The position numbers and the translations under genes are program-made. A stretch of 64,000 bases of DNA from Eucommia ulmoides (taxonomy: Eukaryota; Streptophyta; Magnoliopsida; Garryales; Eucommiaceae), in contig CM028330.1 of NCBI GenBank assembly GCA_016647705.1, positions 52,192,897-52,256,896 of the forward strand, written 5' to 3'. The notes beneath the pieces are model-generated. The model did no database searches, was not told where the DNA came from, and was given only the letters and a program-made list of their open reading frames with translations. Of the stretch, positions 12,440 through 22,458 are shown piece after piece (positions within the stretch are counted from its first letter, which is position 1; the number at the start of each line of letters is the position of its first letter).

Positions 12440-14938
12440 ATATCTGTTTCACCAAGTGTCCTCCATCTCGGCATTGATCTCCGCCATCACGACATTTACA
12501 CCTCCTTGTTCAAGTTCGACATTCCTTGTCTCAAGGCCAACATCTTCTTTAACGTCAGAATAGTTCACGCTAATGTCGTCCATTGAGAAGTCTGGGTGTT
12601 GTCAGCGCAAGTTGTAGATCGTGTACCTATGGCCGCTCTCCACCATCTCGGCAGCCATAATTGTTTTCATATCGTTAAAAGCTGAAGACTTATTCCATTC
12701 CTCCACAACATCTTTTTTAGCTTTGGCAATGACGGAATTATGCTCCTTTTGCATTTCCTCCACCCTCTTCCTAACCGTACCGAGGTCACCCTCAAGCTTG
12801 CCGGAGTAGGATTCAAGGGTCGCTTTATCTTTGATCCACCTTGTTTTCACCTCATTTAACTATTTCACGTTCTCTTTGGCATTGCTCTCATTTTCCATAA
12901 GTTGTTTCCTCAGCGTGTGCCATATTTTTACCTGGGCAACATGCTGTCTACGCTCTTCGCCGAGTTTTTACTTTTTCTCAAAGGCAGCATGGAGGCATCC
13001 AGTCAGAGAAGAGATCCTAGACAACACCTGCACAACATAAAAAAGAAAAACATGTCATATCGCTGCGCAAGAACAAATTGCAATGAAGAATCCAAGTAAA
13101 TCTCAATATTAGCCTTACCAGCAACGCATATCCCTGCAATGTGGCAACGGCCTTCACATCCATCTCAGCATTTGTTTGTTCTTGATCTCTGGGGGGCATA
13201 ACATTGCTGAAGTAAATAGATAATACCTTTGGGTTGTCTAGGGCTCCTTGGCTGAGAAGGGGATGACATTGTTGAAGTAAATAGATAGCACATCTGGGTT
13301 GTCCAGGGTTCCTTGGTTGAGAAGGAGACTGGAGTCCGGCGACGGGAGAGGCACAGAAATGGAAGTTTTGCTTGGTTGGGGGGCTCCAAAAGCCTCTTCA
13401 GCCCTGGCCTTTTTTACTCCTTCAGCCCCTGACCTTCCTACTTTCCTCTTTTCTTTCTCTTGGCTCGCCCCAACACTATCCTTCCCAGAAGAGGGCGTGG
13501 GGCCTGTTTAGATTGTGACAAAATCTCATTCCCAGCCGCAGCTTCGGCCTATTGCTGTTGTTGCTCTCTTCAAGTTATTCTCCTCGGCACGTTCTCCACC
13601 CCAATAAGGGCCTCACCAACAGAGCTCATTTTGTCAATCTCTTCTCCCTCCTCGGTAGTTTCCCCCTAGGAAACCTTCGCCTGAGAACAGGTGACTTGCC
13701 TCTTCTCGACCGCAGCCTTTGCAGCCCTCTCCTTTAACAACCTCGTCAGTGCCACTTTATCCATCTCTGCCAAAAAAGCAGAAAGAGCTGGATAAGTAAA
13801 GAACAGAGAAAACGATAGAAAATTCAAAATATAGCAACTTCTGAGAAGGGGGAACCTTACGGTTCTTGGTATTTTTGTCAATATCTGGTACTAACAAACC
13901 TAGAGCACAGTAGAAGTGGCGGCAATACAGCATCAACTCTAACAATTTGTTGACGTTCTTGTACTCTGTCTTCCACATGATTTTTCTCTGCTGTTTGATC
14001 AAAGCACTAGGACGAACTCTCTTTCCACTAACTTTTTTTGGACTGTTCAAGGAAACAAAACAAAAGAAAAGGAAAAAATAGTCAAAATATTAAAAAAGAC
14101 TGTACAATCGGTGAACCACTCACAAATGAAAGCATTCTCACCTATAACACCTCATTTCCTGGGAATGGGGTTGACTATTTTCTCGTTGGGACAAAATTCC
14201 CAACTTGTTCCTCCCAAGAAAAAATACTGGGGCTTTTAATTCTTTATCGAATCCTCCAGGCCTAAGACAAAATCTCTCCGAGATGCTACATAACACAACC
14301 CCTTCCCGAAGGGCATGGATTTTGAAAGGAAGAGAGATTTAAACAAGTCTAGGGACGACTCCAGTCCCTCAGCTTTGAAAATAATGAATGAAGCCACGAA
14401 GGCCCGAATGCAGTTGGGAGAAAGCTGTGATGGACACAACTTATACTCCGTACACAAGGTTCGAATCAAAGGGTGAATTGGGAACCGTAGATCGTCGCGC
14501 AAATGTTCCATGTACACCGTAATAAAACTCTCGGGAGGGGGGGGCGCAAGCCCTATCCTTAGGAAGAGAGAGATGAATCTCTACTCCTTCTAGGATAGCA
14601 TATTTACTTTGGGCCTCTTGGATTTTCTTCTCCATCATTGTCGATTCAATCCTCTAAACGTGACTCTCTCCCGGACTAACCTCCTCCCCTGATTCGGCCT
14701 CGTCTTCCAGGCCTGGGTTCACCTCTATAGTAGGGCCACTAGTGGTCCCAGCACCATCGTCGTCATCATGACGGTCAGAGGGCTCAGCATCACCCGAAGA
14801 CCTTGCCCGTTCCTCTGGGTAAGGAGGCAAAGCTAGTGAAGGGCCAATCCATCGAAGATGGGAAATATTTAGGGTCTACCCAGGGGTGGCAGACCCCGAC
14901 GCTGACTCAGAAGTAGAAGAAGAAGAAAATGAAGACAT
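12440..14938 (-). pseudogene. Antisense ORF of a Tat-lineage element (element-encoded, function unknown)
   Basis: Read on the minus strand, ATG 14938-14936 starts an acidic, serine-rich N-terminus (MSSFSSSSTSESASGS). A globular part follows at about 14640-14236 (SREFYYGV, then YMEHLRDDLRFPIHPLIRTL and TEYKLCPSQLSPNC), then a basic segment at 14050-13960. The C-terminus is a heptad-like coiled coil (12850-12602, LEGDLGTVRKRVEEMQKEH) ending in an acidic HPDFSMDDISV tail. This arrangement resembles proteins annotated as 'putative plant transposon protein' and the extra ORFs reported between integrase and 3' LTR in Tat/Ogre elements. Stops (for example after codon 20) and frameshifts break this copy. 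The function is not established. Confidence 0.65.
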
Positions 14939-15014
14939 TTTAAAGAAGAAAGAGTTACCTGTCGGGAAGGGTGGTACTCCAAAAGTCACGAAAGTATGAA
15001 AAATGAACTCAGGG

Positions 15015-15035
15015 GGCCTCTTTTATATAGGAGAG
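15015..15035 (-). promoter_or_regulatory. TATA-like promoter for the antisense ORF
   Basis: On the minus strand CCTATATAAAAGAGGCC (15031-15015) is a strong plant-type TATA box about 85 bp upstream of the antisense ATG at 14938. That spacing leaves room for a transcription start and a short leader. It lies inside the element, away from both LTRs, so it could serve as an independent antisense promoter. Expression is not shown. Confidence 0.55.
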
Positions 15036-15488
15036 AACCCGTCCACTCCAACTATCACGCTTGACGATGCCTTGAAGGCTTATGGGAACTGTGCATCGTT
15101 TAGAAGCCGTGCGACCACGTCTCCCCTTCTCGATAGTTAGGCAGACAACACATCTGGGTGCATTAAAGAGGCGCCATTGAAGGGGTACTGATACAATGGG
15201 ACACGTTCGTGATGTCCGCAACTTTCTTATCAATCTAGGGACAACTAATCATTACCGTTCTCGGGCCGCCCGTTTGTAATCTCAGGCCTTCTTCTCCATT
15301 CTCGGGCTGACTGTTTCCATCTCAAAATCACCTATCTCCTTCTTAGAAAGGAGGCCTGACCCCCATGTAACACCCCTCAAAGGTAAGAAAAGGTCACTAA
15401 CACCCTAAAAGACTCTAATAGAAGTCGCAAAACTCCAGAAGATGCTCACAATAGAGTCCCCAGTCTTTCAAATTTATTCTCAACACTA

Positions 15489-15504
15489 GAGACTGGGGGG
15501 CTAC
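15489..15504 (+). other. Polypurine tract of element A
   Basis: AGAGACTGGGGGGCTAC lies directly before the 3' LTR start TGATGAG, the position and composition expected for the plus-strand primer. Confidence 0.75.
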
Positions 15505-16584
15505 TGATGAGTGTAAAAATGGTCACTCCAACGCAACCAATTGAAGACCGCTACATATCCACAATTCCCCATAAAAATCAAGATCATCTGAAGACTAAGT
15601 ATGGAAATTGTGCCAAACAGAGGAATATGTCCATTCATTCCAACCATCCCAAAGGCTTTAACACTTTCTAAGAAGAGCCGGCAAGCCATCACCGAGATGG
15701 GAAACCCTTTTCCATCTCGGCATTCTTCGCTGCAGCATCACTCATCCTGTAAATCAACTTATTGTGGCTCCTCGAGCAATGCCCCCTTCTCATCTCTGGC
15801 TATCTAAGAAGAGAATTACAGAAAGCTCCGTATAACTCCTCTTTCTCGTCTCCGGTTACCTGGGAATGGTAGGAATCAGACTCCTCATCTTGGCTATAGC
15901 AGGATAGTATCTCATTCGGTTTATGAGTTGATTCAATTTTTGATCCACAAATATCGCCTAAATATCTCCAAATGTTCCTAAATATCCCAAAATATCTACA
16001 TATATCTTCATGGCTCACTTCCCCAACTAAAAATATCACCAAGTATCCCCCAAATGGTCAAGATAAGAGCCCCTTGGAATCCTCCCATTGGCTACAGGCC
16101 AAGTTGAAACTTTGATGTGATTTTGAGGAGACACTAATCCATATTTAAGCCCCTAATCTAATCCACTCTTTGCCTATAAATAGGAGGGCATACAATTGCC
16201 CAAAGGTAGACGAATTTTACCCACTATTCTTGGTAAATTTTTTTATAAACTTTTCCCCCTCGTATGCTATTTCCCATGCTGGAGGGGTCACGTTGGAATC
16301 ATCCTAGCAAGACTTTTGTGCAGGTTTCCAGGTGCTCCCCATCTCGGAACAGCTCTATTCCAAGCTTTGATTCACTTTTCTAAGGATTGCAAGGCATTTT
16401 GAACCTCCCTTTCTCGGCCCAAAAGGCTTTGGGCTCCTCTCAATATGGGTCTCTCCATTCTCAGCCAGGGACCTCTCCACTGATCAGAAGCTCTGCGGAT
16501 TGAAATCTCCATTCCAGACCTCTCCAACTTATCCAAGGCTGACCGGACCATACCGTTGGAGTCAACCAAAATTTGACATCAATA
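15505..16584 (+). repeat. 3' LTR of element A
   Basis: Starts TGATGAGTGTAA and ends ...GACATCAATA. Collinear with 2824-3904. It keeps the intact TGATGAG start that the 5' LTR has lost. A TATA-type motif TATAAATAGG lies at about 16177-16186. Followed by the TSD copy GAGTA (16585-16589). Confidence 0.88.
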
Positions 16585-17396
16585 GAGTATGTTGTTTATG
16601 GATGACATTATATTAGTGGACGAAAGTAGAATAGGTCTTATTACTAATTTAGAAATATGGAGAAAAGCGTTAGAGTCTAAAGGTTTGAAGGTTAGTAGAA
16701 GTAAGACGGAATACATACATTGCAATTTTAGTAATTCTCGAAGAGACGGTGGTGCGGTTAAAATGGAGACGAGAAGGTGTCAAAGGTTGATCATTTTAGA
16801 TATTTAGATTCAATGATTTAGAGCAATGATGAAATCGAGTAGGATATTATGCATAGAATCAATGCAAATTAATTAAAGTGGAGAAATGCAGTTGGGGTGA
16901 TTTGTGATAGTAGGATTCTGTTGAAATTTAAAGGAAAATTCTACAAAATTGCTATAAGACCAGTGCTTCTTTTTGGTTCAAAATGTTGGACAGTAAAAGT
17001 GAATCATGTCCAGAAAATTAGAGTGACAGAAATAAAGATGCTGCGGTGTATGAGTGGAAAGACGAGAATTGATAAAATTAAAAATGAAATTATTAGAGAG
17101 AATTTATGAATTGCATCCATCGAAGAGAAAATTAGAGAAAATCATTTACGATGGTTTGGGCCTGTGCATAGAAGACCCATAGAAGCACCAATGAGAAAAT
17201 GTGATTTAGTTCAAGTTGAGGGGACTACTAGAGGGAGAGGTAGACTTAAGAATATTTTGAACGAGACTATTAGAGATGATTTGGTGACATTAAACTTGAC
17301 GAAGGGGATGGCCCTTGATTGATCTCTATGACATAAATGGATTCATGTAGCCGACCCTACATAAGTGGGACAAATGTTTAGTTGTTATTGTTGTTG
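16585..17396 (+). mobile_element. RTE-clade LINE, 3' portion
   Basis: The LINE frame resumes immediately after element A with SMLFMDDIILVDESRIGLI (16586 onward), holding the FxDD catalytic box of RTE reverse transcriptase. KVSRSKTEYIHCNFS and a degenerate C-terminal segment (ILLKFKGKFYKIAIRPVLLF, SKCWTVKVNHVQKI, MLRCMSG at about 16915-17060) follow. The 3' end AAGTGGGACAAATG then GTTGTTATTGTTGTTG (about 17356-17396) matches the short TTG-rich tail of plant RTE elements rather than a poly(A). Stops show it is dead. Confidence 0.88.
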
Positions 17397-17706
17397 TATG
17401 TATTATGTGAAAATTATGTGAAATACATGTCTATGTGTTATTTGTGTACTAGTTGGATATGCGTATTAAATGAGATTAAAATTCTACTGAGTTTTGGCTT
17501 ACAACCCCATAGTATTTATTGTAGGGTTGGTAAAAATGAAGTTGCGTGGAAAATTATATTTGAATTTCTATTTAATTTGTAATAATTGTATTTATTGTAA
17601 ACTATTCAAAATTTAATCCGATTAATTGATAATTTTAATTACTGTCGTAGTTTATAAAATTTCTCAGATTTATGAGTAATAAAATATTTATTATTCAAAT
17701 TTAGTA
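17397..17706 (+). mobile_element. LTR, left arm of inverted pair (3' part)
   Basis: The LTR resumes after the LINE with TATGTATTATGTG. It matches the reverse complement of 45184-45480, including GAGTTTTGGCTTACAACCCC and the end ATTCAAATTTAGTAT. In the right copy a primer binding site follows this end; here unrelated sequence follows, so the left copy is a solo or 3' LTR. Confidence 0.72.
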
Positions 17707-17770
17707 TAAATTCTCTTTATGAGAAACCACGTGGCGGCCATGAGAAATCGGGTCATCGCAGTACAGATAA
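17707..17770. other. Short spacer between the LTR and element B
   Basis: AAATCGGGTCATCGCAGTACAG (parts of 17745-17766) is close to 44250-44272, across element B. This fits a locus that was continuous with 44153 onward before B inserted. Its last five bases, GATAA, are the left TSD of B. Confidence 0.5.
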
Positions 17771-18317
17771 TGATGATGCCAAAATCTGGTTCGGTGGACC
17801 ACAATTAATATGGTTGAACTCTACCAGGTTGACTTCGTTGATTTGTCCCTACAAGACAAGGCTTAGATACCGGGGGTTGGGTTCCTCGTGAAGCCCCTCC
17901 GGTGTGAGAATAAATCACCGTTATTTTGAGAAAAAATATACTTCAAGGAATTTAAAGTAGAATTTATATTGAGATAGAGTTTACTTCCCTCTAGTAAGAA
18001 GTGTAAGCTCAAGAATTTGATTTGTCTGTTTCGCTCTTAAGCCATGACTTGTCTTTAAGTAGAGAGGAAAATGAAAGACTTGTGTTTTGTTGGCAAGTCT
18101 TAGTGTGTCTTTTGGTGAAGAATGAGGCCCCTATTTATAGGGGTTTCTTGGACTAATTTAGGAGTTAAATACTCATTTGGTGGTGAAATTAGGTCACCAC
18201 TTATTAGTGGTTAGCCTATTTAGAGTAGTGGTTGGTTTTAGTGGGCAAATTAGGTCATAGTGATAATTTTGATGGTAAATGGTTAGCAAAATTACCCATT
18301 AAAATTACTTATCATCA
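17771..18317 (-). repeat. 3' LTR of element B
   Basis: Direct-repeat partner of 43593-44152; shared words include GGTGTGAGAATAAATCA and CCCTATTTATAGGGGTTTCT. The latter is a perfect short palindrome containing a TATA-like core. On the minus strand a purine-rich tract (18318-18342) lies just before the LTR start. Confidence 0.85.
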
Positions 18318-18554
18318 ACGGCCTCCACTCTTTCTTTTGATGAGTCAAATGGAAGAGTAGAAATTTTTCTCTATTTTTGTATAGACTTTAGTGATGTCAG
18401 ACGACCTCATCATCCTTGTATTCCTATTTGGGTTGTCCCATTCATCGGGTCGTACCTGAACATTAGGGTTGTTCTAAGAGGGTTTTTTAAGTCGTTGTCG
18501 ATCTAGACACGTCAAGCGACCGTCTGGTCGTGGATTTGCAGTTGTGACCTTTTT

Positions 18555-18895
18555 TTTTGCTATAGCAAGTATGGGAGGCATCCTCTGACCCCCTTTTTTG
18601 CTATGGCATTTGTAGCGGGGAGGCATCATCTGATCTTTCTTTTGTCGCCTGAAAGACATCCTCTGACTTGGGGAATTCGTAGTTGGGGAGGTATCCTCAG
18701 ACCCTTCTTATGCCACCGGGGAGACATCTTCTAACCTAGAGAATTCATAGTCGATAAGGCATTCTCAGACCCGTCTTTTGCTGCTGGGGATGCATTCTCT
18801 GACCCGTGGAATTTGTAGTCGGGGAGGCATTCTCAAACCAGTATTTTGTCGACGGGGAGGCATCCTCTAACCCGGGGAATTTGTAGCGTAAGTCA
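18555..18895. repeat. Degenerate tandem repeat in the 3' region of element B
   Basis: The words GGGGAGGCATCCTCTGACCC and GGAATTTGTAGTCGG recur six to seven times with changes, at spacings of roughly 35-60 bp (for example 18570, 18617, 18650, 18690, 18838). No coding frame spans it. Tandem arrays in 3' untranslated regions are common in Tat-lineage elements and can seed satellite DNA. Confidence 0.75.
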
Positions 18896-19330
18896 GATGA
18901 CTCAATTTGTAGAATGTAGAAAATTTGTGGTAGAAGATCAAACCAAGTAGAGAGGGTTCGTAACCCAAGTTCGTAATCCGACGATCTTCTCTTCTTACCG
19001 CCCCCTGCAAGGGTAGGCTCGGGGTATTGGGTGTGCCTGAGTACAAGAAGGGTTTCTCAATCCGTTGCCGAGCCAGACACGTCTAGCGGCCAAAGCCGTC
19101 TGGTCAGATGAGTGCATCCCAGTGAGCTGGTTGCGATCTCCTTCTTGCCCGTCCCGTCGAGCAGGGTAGTCGATATAGATGTTGTTATCTCACATGTTAT
19201 TACTTGTAACAATTTTGAACAAAAAGGTAGCAGAGAGGGGATCTTGGCCTCCCAGGCACTTTTTAAGAGCCTCCATGCTCTTTATCGCTTCTCTTGTTCT
19301 TTAACTTGATCTTTTTCTAACCAGGTTTGT

Positions 19331-20954
19331 TGTAGCTTGTTACGCGCTCGGATTCAACTACTTTGTTTCCTCCTCGCGGTAATTGGACTACTTGCAAATA
19401 TACGAGGTCTGGTTTTAATATAATAGATCTTTTTAGGATCGGATATCGTTCCACTGGGACTGGCAGGTAATTCAGTTAAGTATTGCGATTTTAATAGTTT
19501 CATATTATCTCGACTAATTAAATTTTGTTTGTTTTCTAATTACTATACTAAGATAAATGATAATTATAAAGTTAGTTTTAATTACACTAATTACTTAGGT
19601 ATAAATCTCTTTCATATAATGCATAATCAATTTCATGTAGTTAGCTATAACGATTTTTATCTAATCCGACAACCTCTGTATCAATAACTCCTCCGCTACC
19701 TCTTCCGAGTGTAAAACGAGGGATTACACGACTTCATGTCAATAAAGAAGTCCCCTTCAATGTCTTAATGACCCTAAGTCGCGTGAGTTTTGAGCCAACG
19801 TCATGGGTTGCATACGTTCTAACGCCCTCCCGGGTCGTTAAAACGTCACGTTGTATTTACCCTAGTCTGAATCTGGGGTTACGTCTCCCGAGTGTCAAAC
19901 CCCGCATTCTCGGTTTATCAATACAAGCATAATAACAAAAATAACGATAAACACAATCGGATTTAGATAAACTACTTGTTAAAGTAACATAAATTTACTC
20001 AACTAAACGATTACATGATTTTGACTACACCTAAGTAACATTTAACTACTACTACAAGTTCTTAGCCATATACCATACAAAATAAGAGGGATTCAACATT
20101 CTTAGATATGAAAAAGTGATTACAAAGAATAAAACAAGAGAGAAACGATCAAATTTGGAAGTGAAACGGTTCACTGTCACTAATGATCGGTCCGCAAGTT
20201 ATCCTTCTTTATCCGAATGATGAACCTCCTTCTTGATCTTCCAAATATAGCTTAAGAGCTCTTTTCTAGGGTTAGGGTTCTTCAACCACTAGTTTCAGAC
20301 GTGGCCAAGGGGTATTTATAGGCTTAAGGGTTCAAAAATATCTAAACAGATATTTTGACCTGTTCTGCGATTTCCGCCTAAGCGGTGGAAACTTCGCTTA
20401 GGCGGTGCTTAAGTCGGTTAGAGTTCCGCCTAAGCGGTAGAATCTACGCTTAGGCGGAGGACTAACTTCTTGACTCCTTATCTTTTTGACGGAATTCCGC
20501 CTAGGCGGTAGCTACTTTGCCTAGGCAAATTTACAGCAGTGCAGCTCTATCCAGCAGTTCAGTACTTCCAGCGTTCTGGTGGATTTCTGCCTAGGTGGTG
20601 GAAACTTCGCCTAGGTGGATTCAATACTTCAGCCCTTGCAACCTTCTGATGGATTTTCGCCTAGGTGGTGGAAACTTCGCCTAGGCGGATTTCAAATCTT
20701 CAGCAATTCAACTTTTTGATGAATGTCCGCCTAGGCGGTGGAAACTTTGCCTAGGCGGATTTTCTCTGTTATTTGAAACCTCCTTTTTTTCATCTTTTTG
20801 GCTACCCCTTTCGCACCATTTTGCTCGGTTTACCAATTGTTTACGTCCCTGCTCCTGACTAATAAAAACAGTTAAAACGGTATTCAAACTTCAATAAAAT
20901 ACTCGAAAACTAGCAAATTCGGTTTAGAATTAAATAGGTATTTTACACCTATCA
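19331..20954 (-). mobile_element. Solo LTR, Athila-like family, inserted in element B
   Basis: On the minus strand it starts TGATAGGTGTAAAATACC at 20954 and ends near 19331 in a degraded form of the ACTTGCGGTGAAAGT terminus. Same family as 4989-6678: both carry several CGCCTAGGCG-type palindromes (here about 20380-20760) and the shared block (here about 19670-19910). No clear TSD was found, so the left boundary is approximate. Confidence 0.7.
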
Positions 20955-21540
20955 ATGGGCGTGCCTTTTATGATCAAAAGTTGATTCACTATCAGAAGCA
21001 AAACCTTTGCGTATGGTGCGAATGTTCTTCTATACCCCCTATGGGCTTTGTAAGTGCCCAAGTGTTCGATGGTATCCGTGGTTCTGTTGTAGGATTTCAC
21101 TCGAGAAGGCAACTGGAAGCCCTCGGGAATAGGTATTCTCATGATTTTGATGGAGAAAGAGGTTTTCCATTTGTTATTAAGTCGCACACCTCATGTCTGC
21201 TTTGGTTAAAGTTTTCCAGGTAATCGTGGATGACATCTAGCCTATGTCAGAGATCTCTCAAGCCGCGTCCTTCTGGATTTTCTTGAAGTAGTGGTTTTAA
21301 CGAAGTTGGAACTAGAGAATGATCATTTGTAGGCACTGAGTTGATTTTAAATGGCTGCCCAGATTTGACATGGGTGGCTAAACCAAACTATTGTTGATTT
21401 TTGGAGCCCCCAGATCGGCCATCCATGTGTGCCTGCTTCAGTTGGTCTAATTTTTTTGGTAGATCATCCAGTGTACCAATGGGCACGCTACCGGACGACA
21501 TTATCATTGGTTGCTTTCCCAAGTCTTGAGTCATTCAGAG
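20955..21540 (-). pseudogene. Second gag fragment in element B, downstream of the protease
   Basis: The minus-strand frame 21187-20930 encodes IMRIPIPEGFQLPSRVKSYN, then TEHLGTYKA-like residues, matching the Tat gag motif 'P.P..FK.P....Y.GT.DP.EHL.T..A'. Upstream (about 21540-21380) TQDLGKQPMIMSSGSVPIG and LDDLPKKLDQLKQAHMDG look like gag N-terminus. Gag is expected upstream of protease, yet this copy lies downstream of the pre-RT linker, so element B is rearranged. Cut by the solo LTR at 20954. Confidence 0.6.
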
Positions 21541-22382
21541 GACTTCTTGGTTTGCTTCTTGATTGGCTTGTCCCTCCGCCTTAAACGTTTTACGCTTTCG
21601 TCAACCTGGTGGGTATGTTTGGTCAGTGTACAGTCAGTGCATGGAAATATTCATGTCTATCCCGAGTAGATCAGTATGCGACCAGTCGAATATGTTGTGG
21701 TTGACTCTGAGAAGCTTAATCAGTTGCTCTTTTTGTCTCTTGAGAAGGCCATCTTGATTTGGATTATTTAGTTTGGATTGGTTGGGTGTACTTGAACATC
21801 CTTCAATTCTTCATCAAAGTGAGGCCGAGGTTGGCATGGTTCCTCAACCCGTGAGTCCATTATGTCTCTTTTCCCGAACACTCTATCATATGGGCAAGAA
21901 GTTCTTGTCGACTTTCTCGACCTTTAATTGTTATTTAAGGATCTCTATCTCAGTCACAAAGTACTCTTGAGCTATCTTCAAGCTCCCTCGTACCTTACTG
22001 ATCCTGTTCTTGGTCGGTAACTTTAAGCATCAGGTGGTATGTCGAAGTGATGGCCTTTAAAGCATTTAGACACGACCTCCCGATGATACCGTTATACACT
22101 GACAGACAGTCTACTACCATGAACCTCGTGTCGACTATCGAGTGCTTTAGCTCCGTGCCCGCTGTAATTTGAAATGTGATCCAACCTAGCGGCTTCATTA
22201 TTTTCCGTCTAAAGCCGACTAGAGGGGTCATCATCGGCTTCAGTTGGTCATGGTTGATTTTTATCCTATTAAATACAGTTAAGTAGATTATCTCCACTGA
22301 GCTGCCACTGTCAACCAAAACTCGCCCCACATTGTAGTTGGCAATCTGCAGGGTAACCACCAGAGTATCGTCGTGGGGTGTG
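21541..22382 (-). pseudogene. Protease and pre-RT linker of element B
   Basis: The minus-strand frame 22360-21995 encodes VTLQIANYNVGRVLVDSGSS with an intact DSG catalytic motif, then IGRSCLNALKAITSTYHLML, the conserved protease C-terminal segment. The linker follows (about 21990-21560), with LIKLLRVNHNIFDWSHTDL, equivalent to the family 'FAWSPSDMPGI' segment just before RT. It stops before any RT motif. The N-terminal lead-in GVHTPHDDTLV is across element C, at about 41656-41690. Confidence 0.82.
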
Positions 22383-22458
22383 TGGTAGCGAGATTATTAT
22401 GTCGCTACTTTCACCGCAAGTGTACGGGTCAAGTTTTATTGAATAGGGAAGAGTAAGG
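22383..22458 (-). repeat. 3' LTR of element C, distal piece
   Basis: TGGTAGCGAG ... TTTCACCGCAAGTGTACGGGTCAAG corresponds to the start of 28557-29782. The copia-type solo LTR interrupts it after TAAGG (22454-22458). Confidence 0.85.

Larger units (their letters stand above)
2824..16584 (+). mobile_element. Tat-lineage Ty3/gypsy LTR retrotransposon A (nonautonomous by decay), inserted in the LINE
   Basis: A nearly full-length element of 13.8 kb with two LTRs of about 1.08 kb (2824-3904, 15505-16584). The left flank is AAGTA and the right flank GAGTA, a 5-bp TSD with one G-to-A change. The flanking LINE frame continues across it. The internal order is gag, protease, RT, RNase H, integrase, then a long 3' region with an antisense ORF. 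This is the order of the Tat lineage, whose members lack a chromodomain and often carry an extra ORF downstream of integrase. A solo LTR (4989-6678) interrupts gag. Frameshifts, stops and deletions occur in every coding domain, so it cannot be autonomous. Confidence 0.9.

Noticed and set aside
1..17706. Interpretation of the inverted repeats as terminal inverted repeats of a giant DNA transposon
   Set aside because: The right copy has TGTAATAC at its outer end and a tRNA primer binding site at its inner end, so it is an LTR. No transposase was seen.
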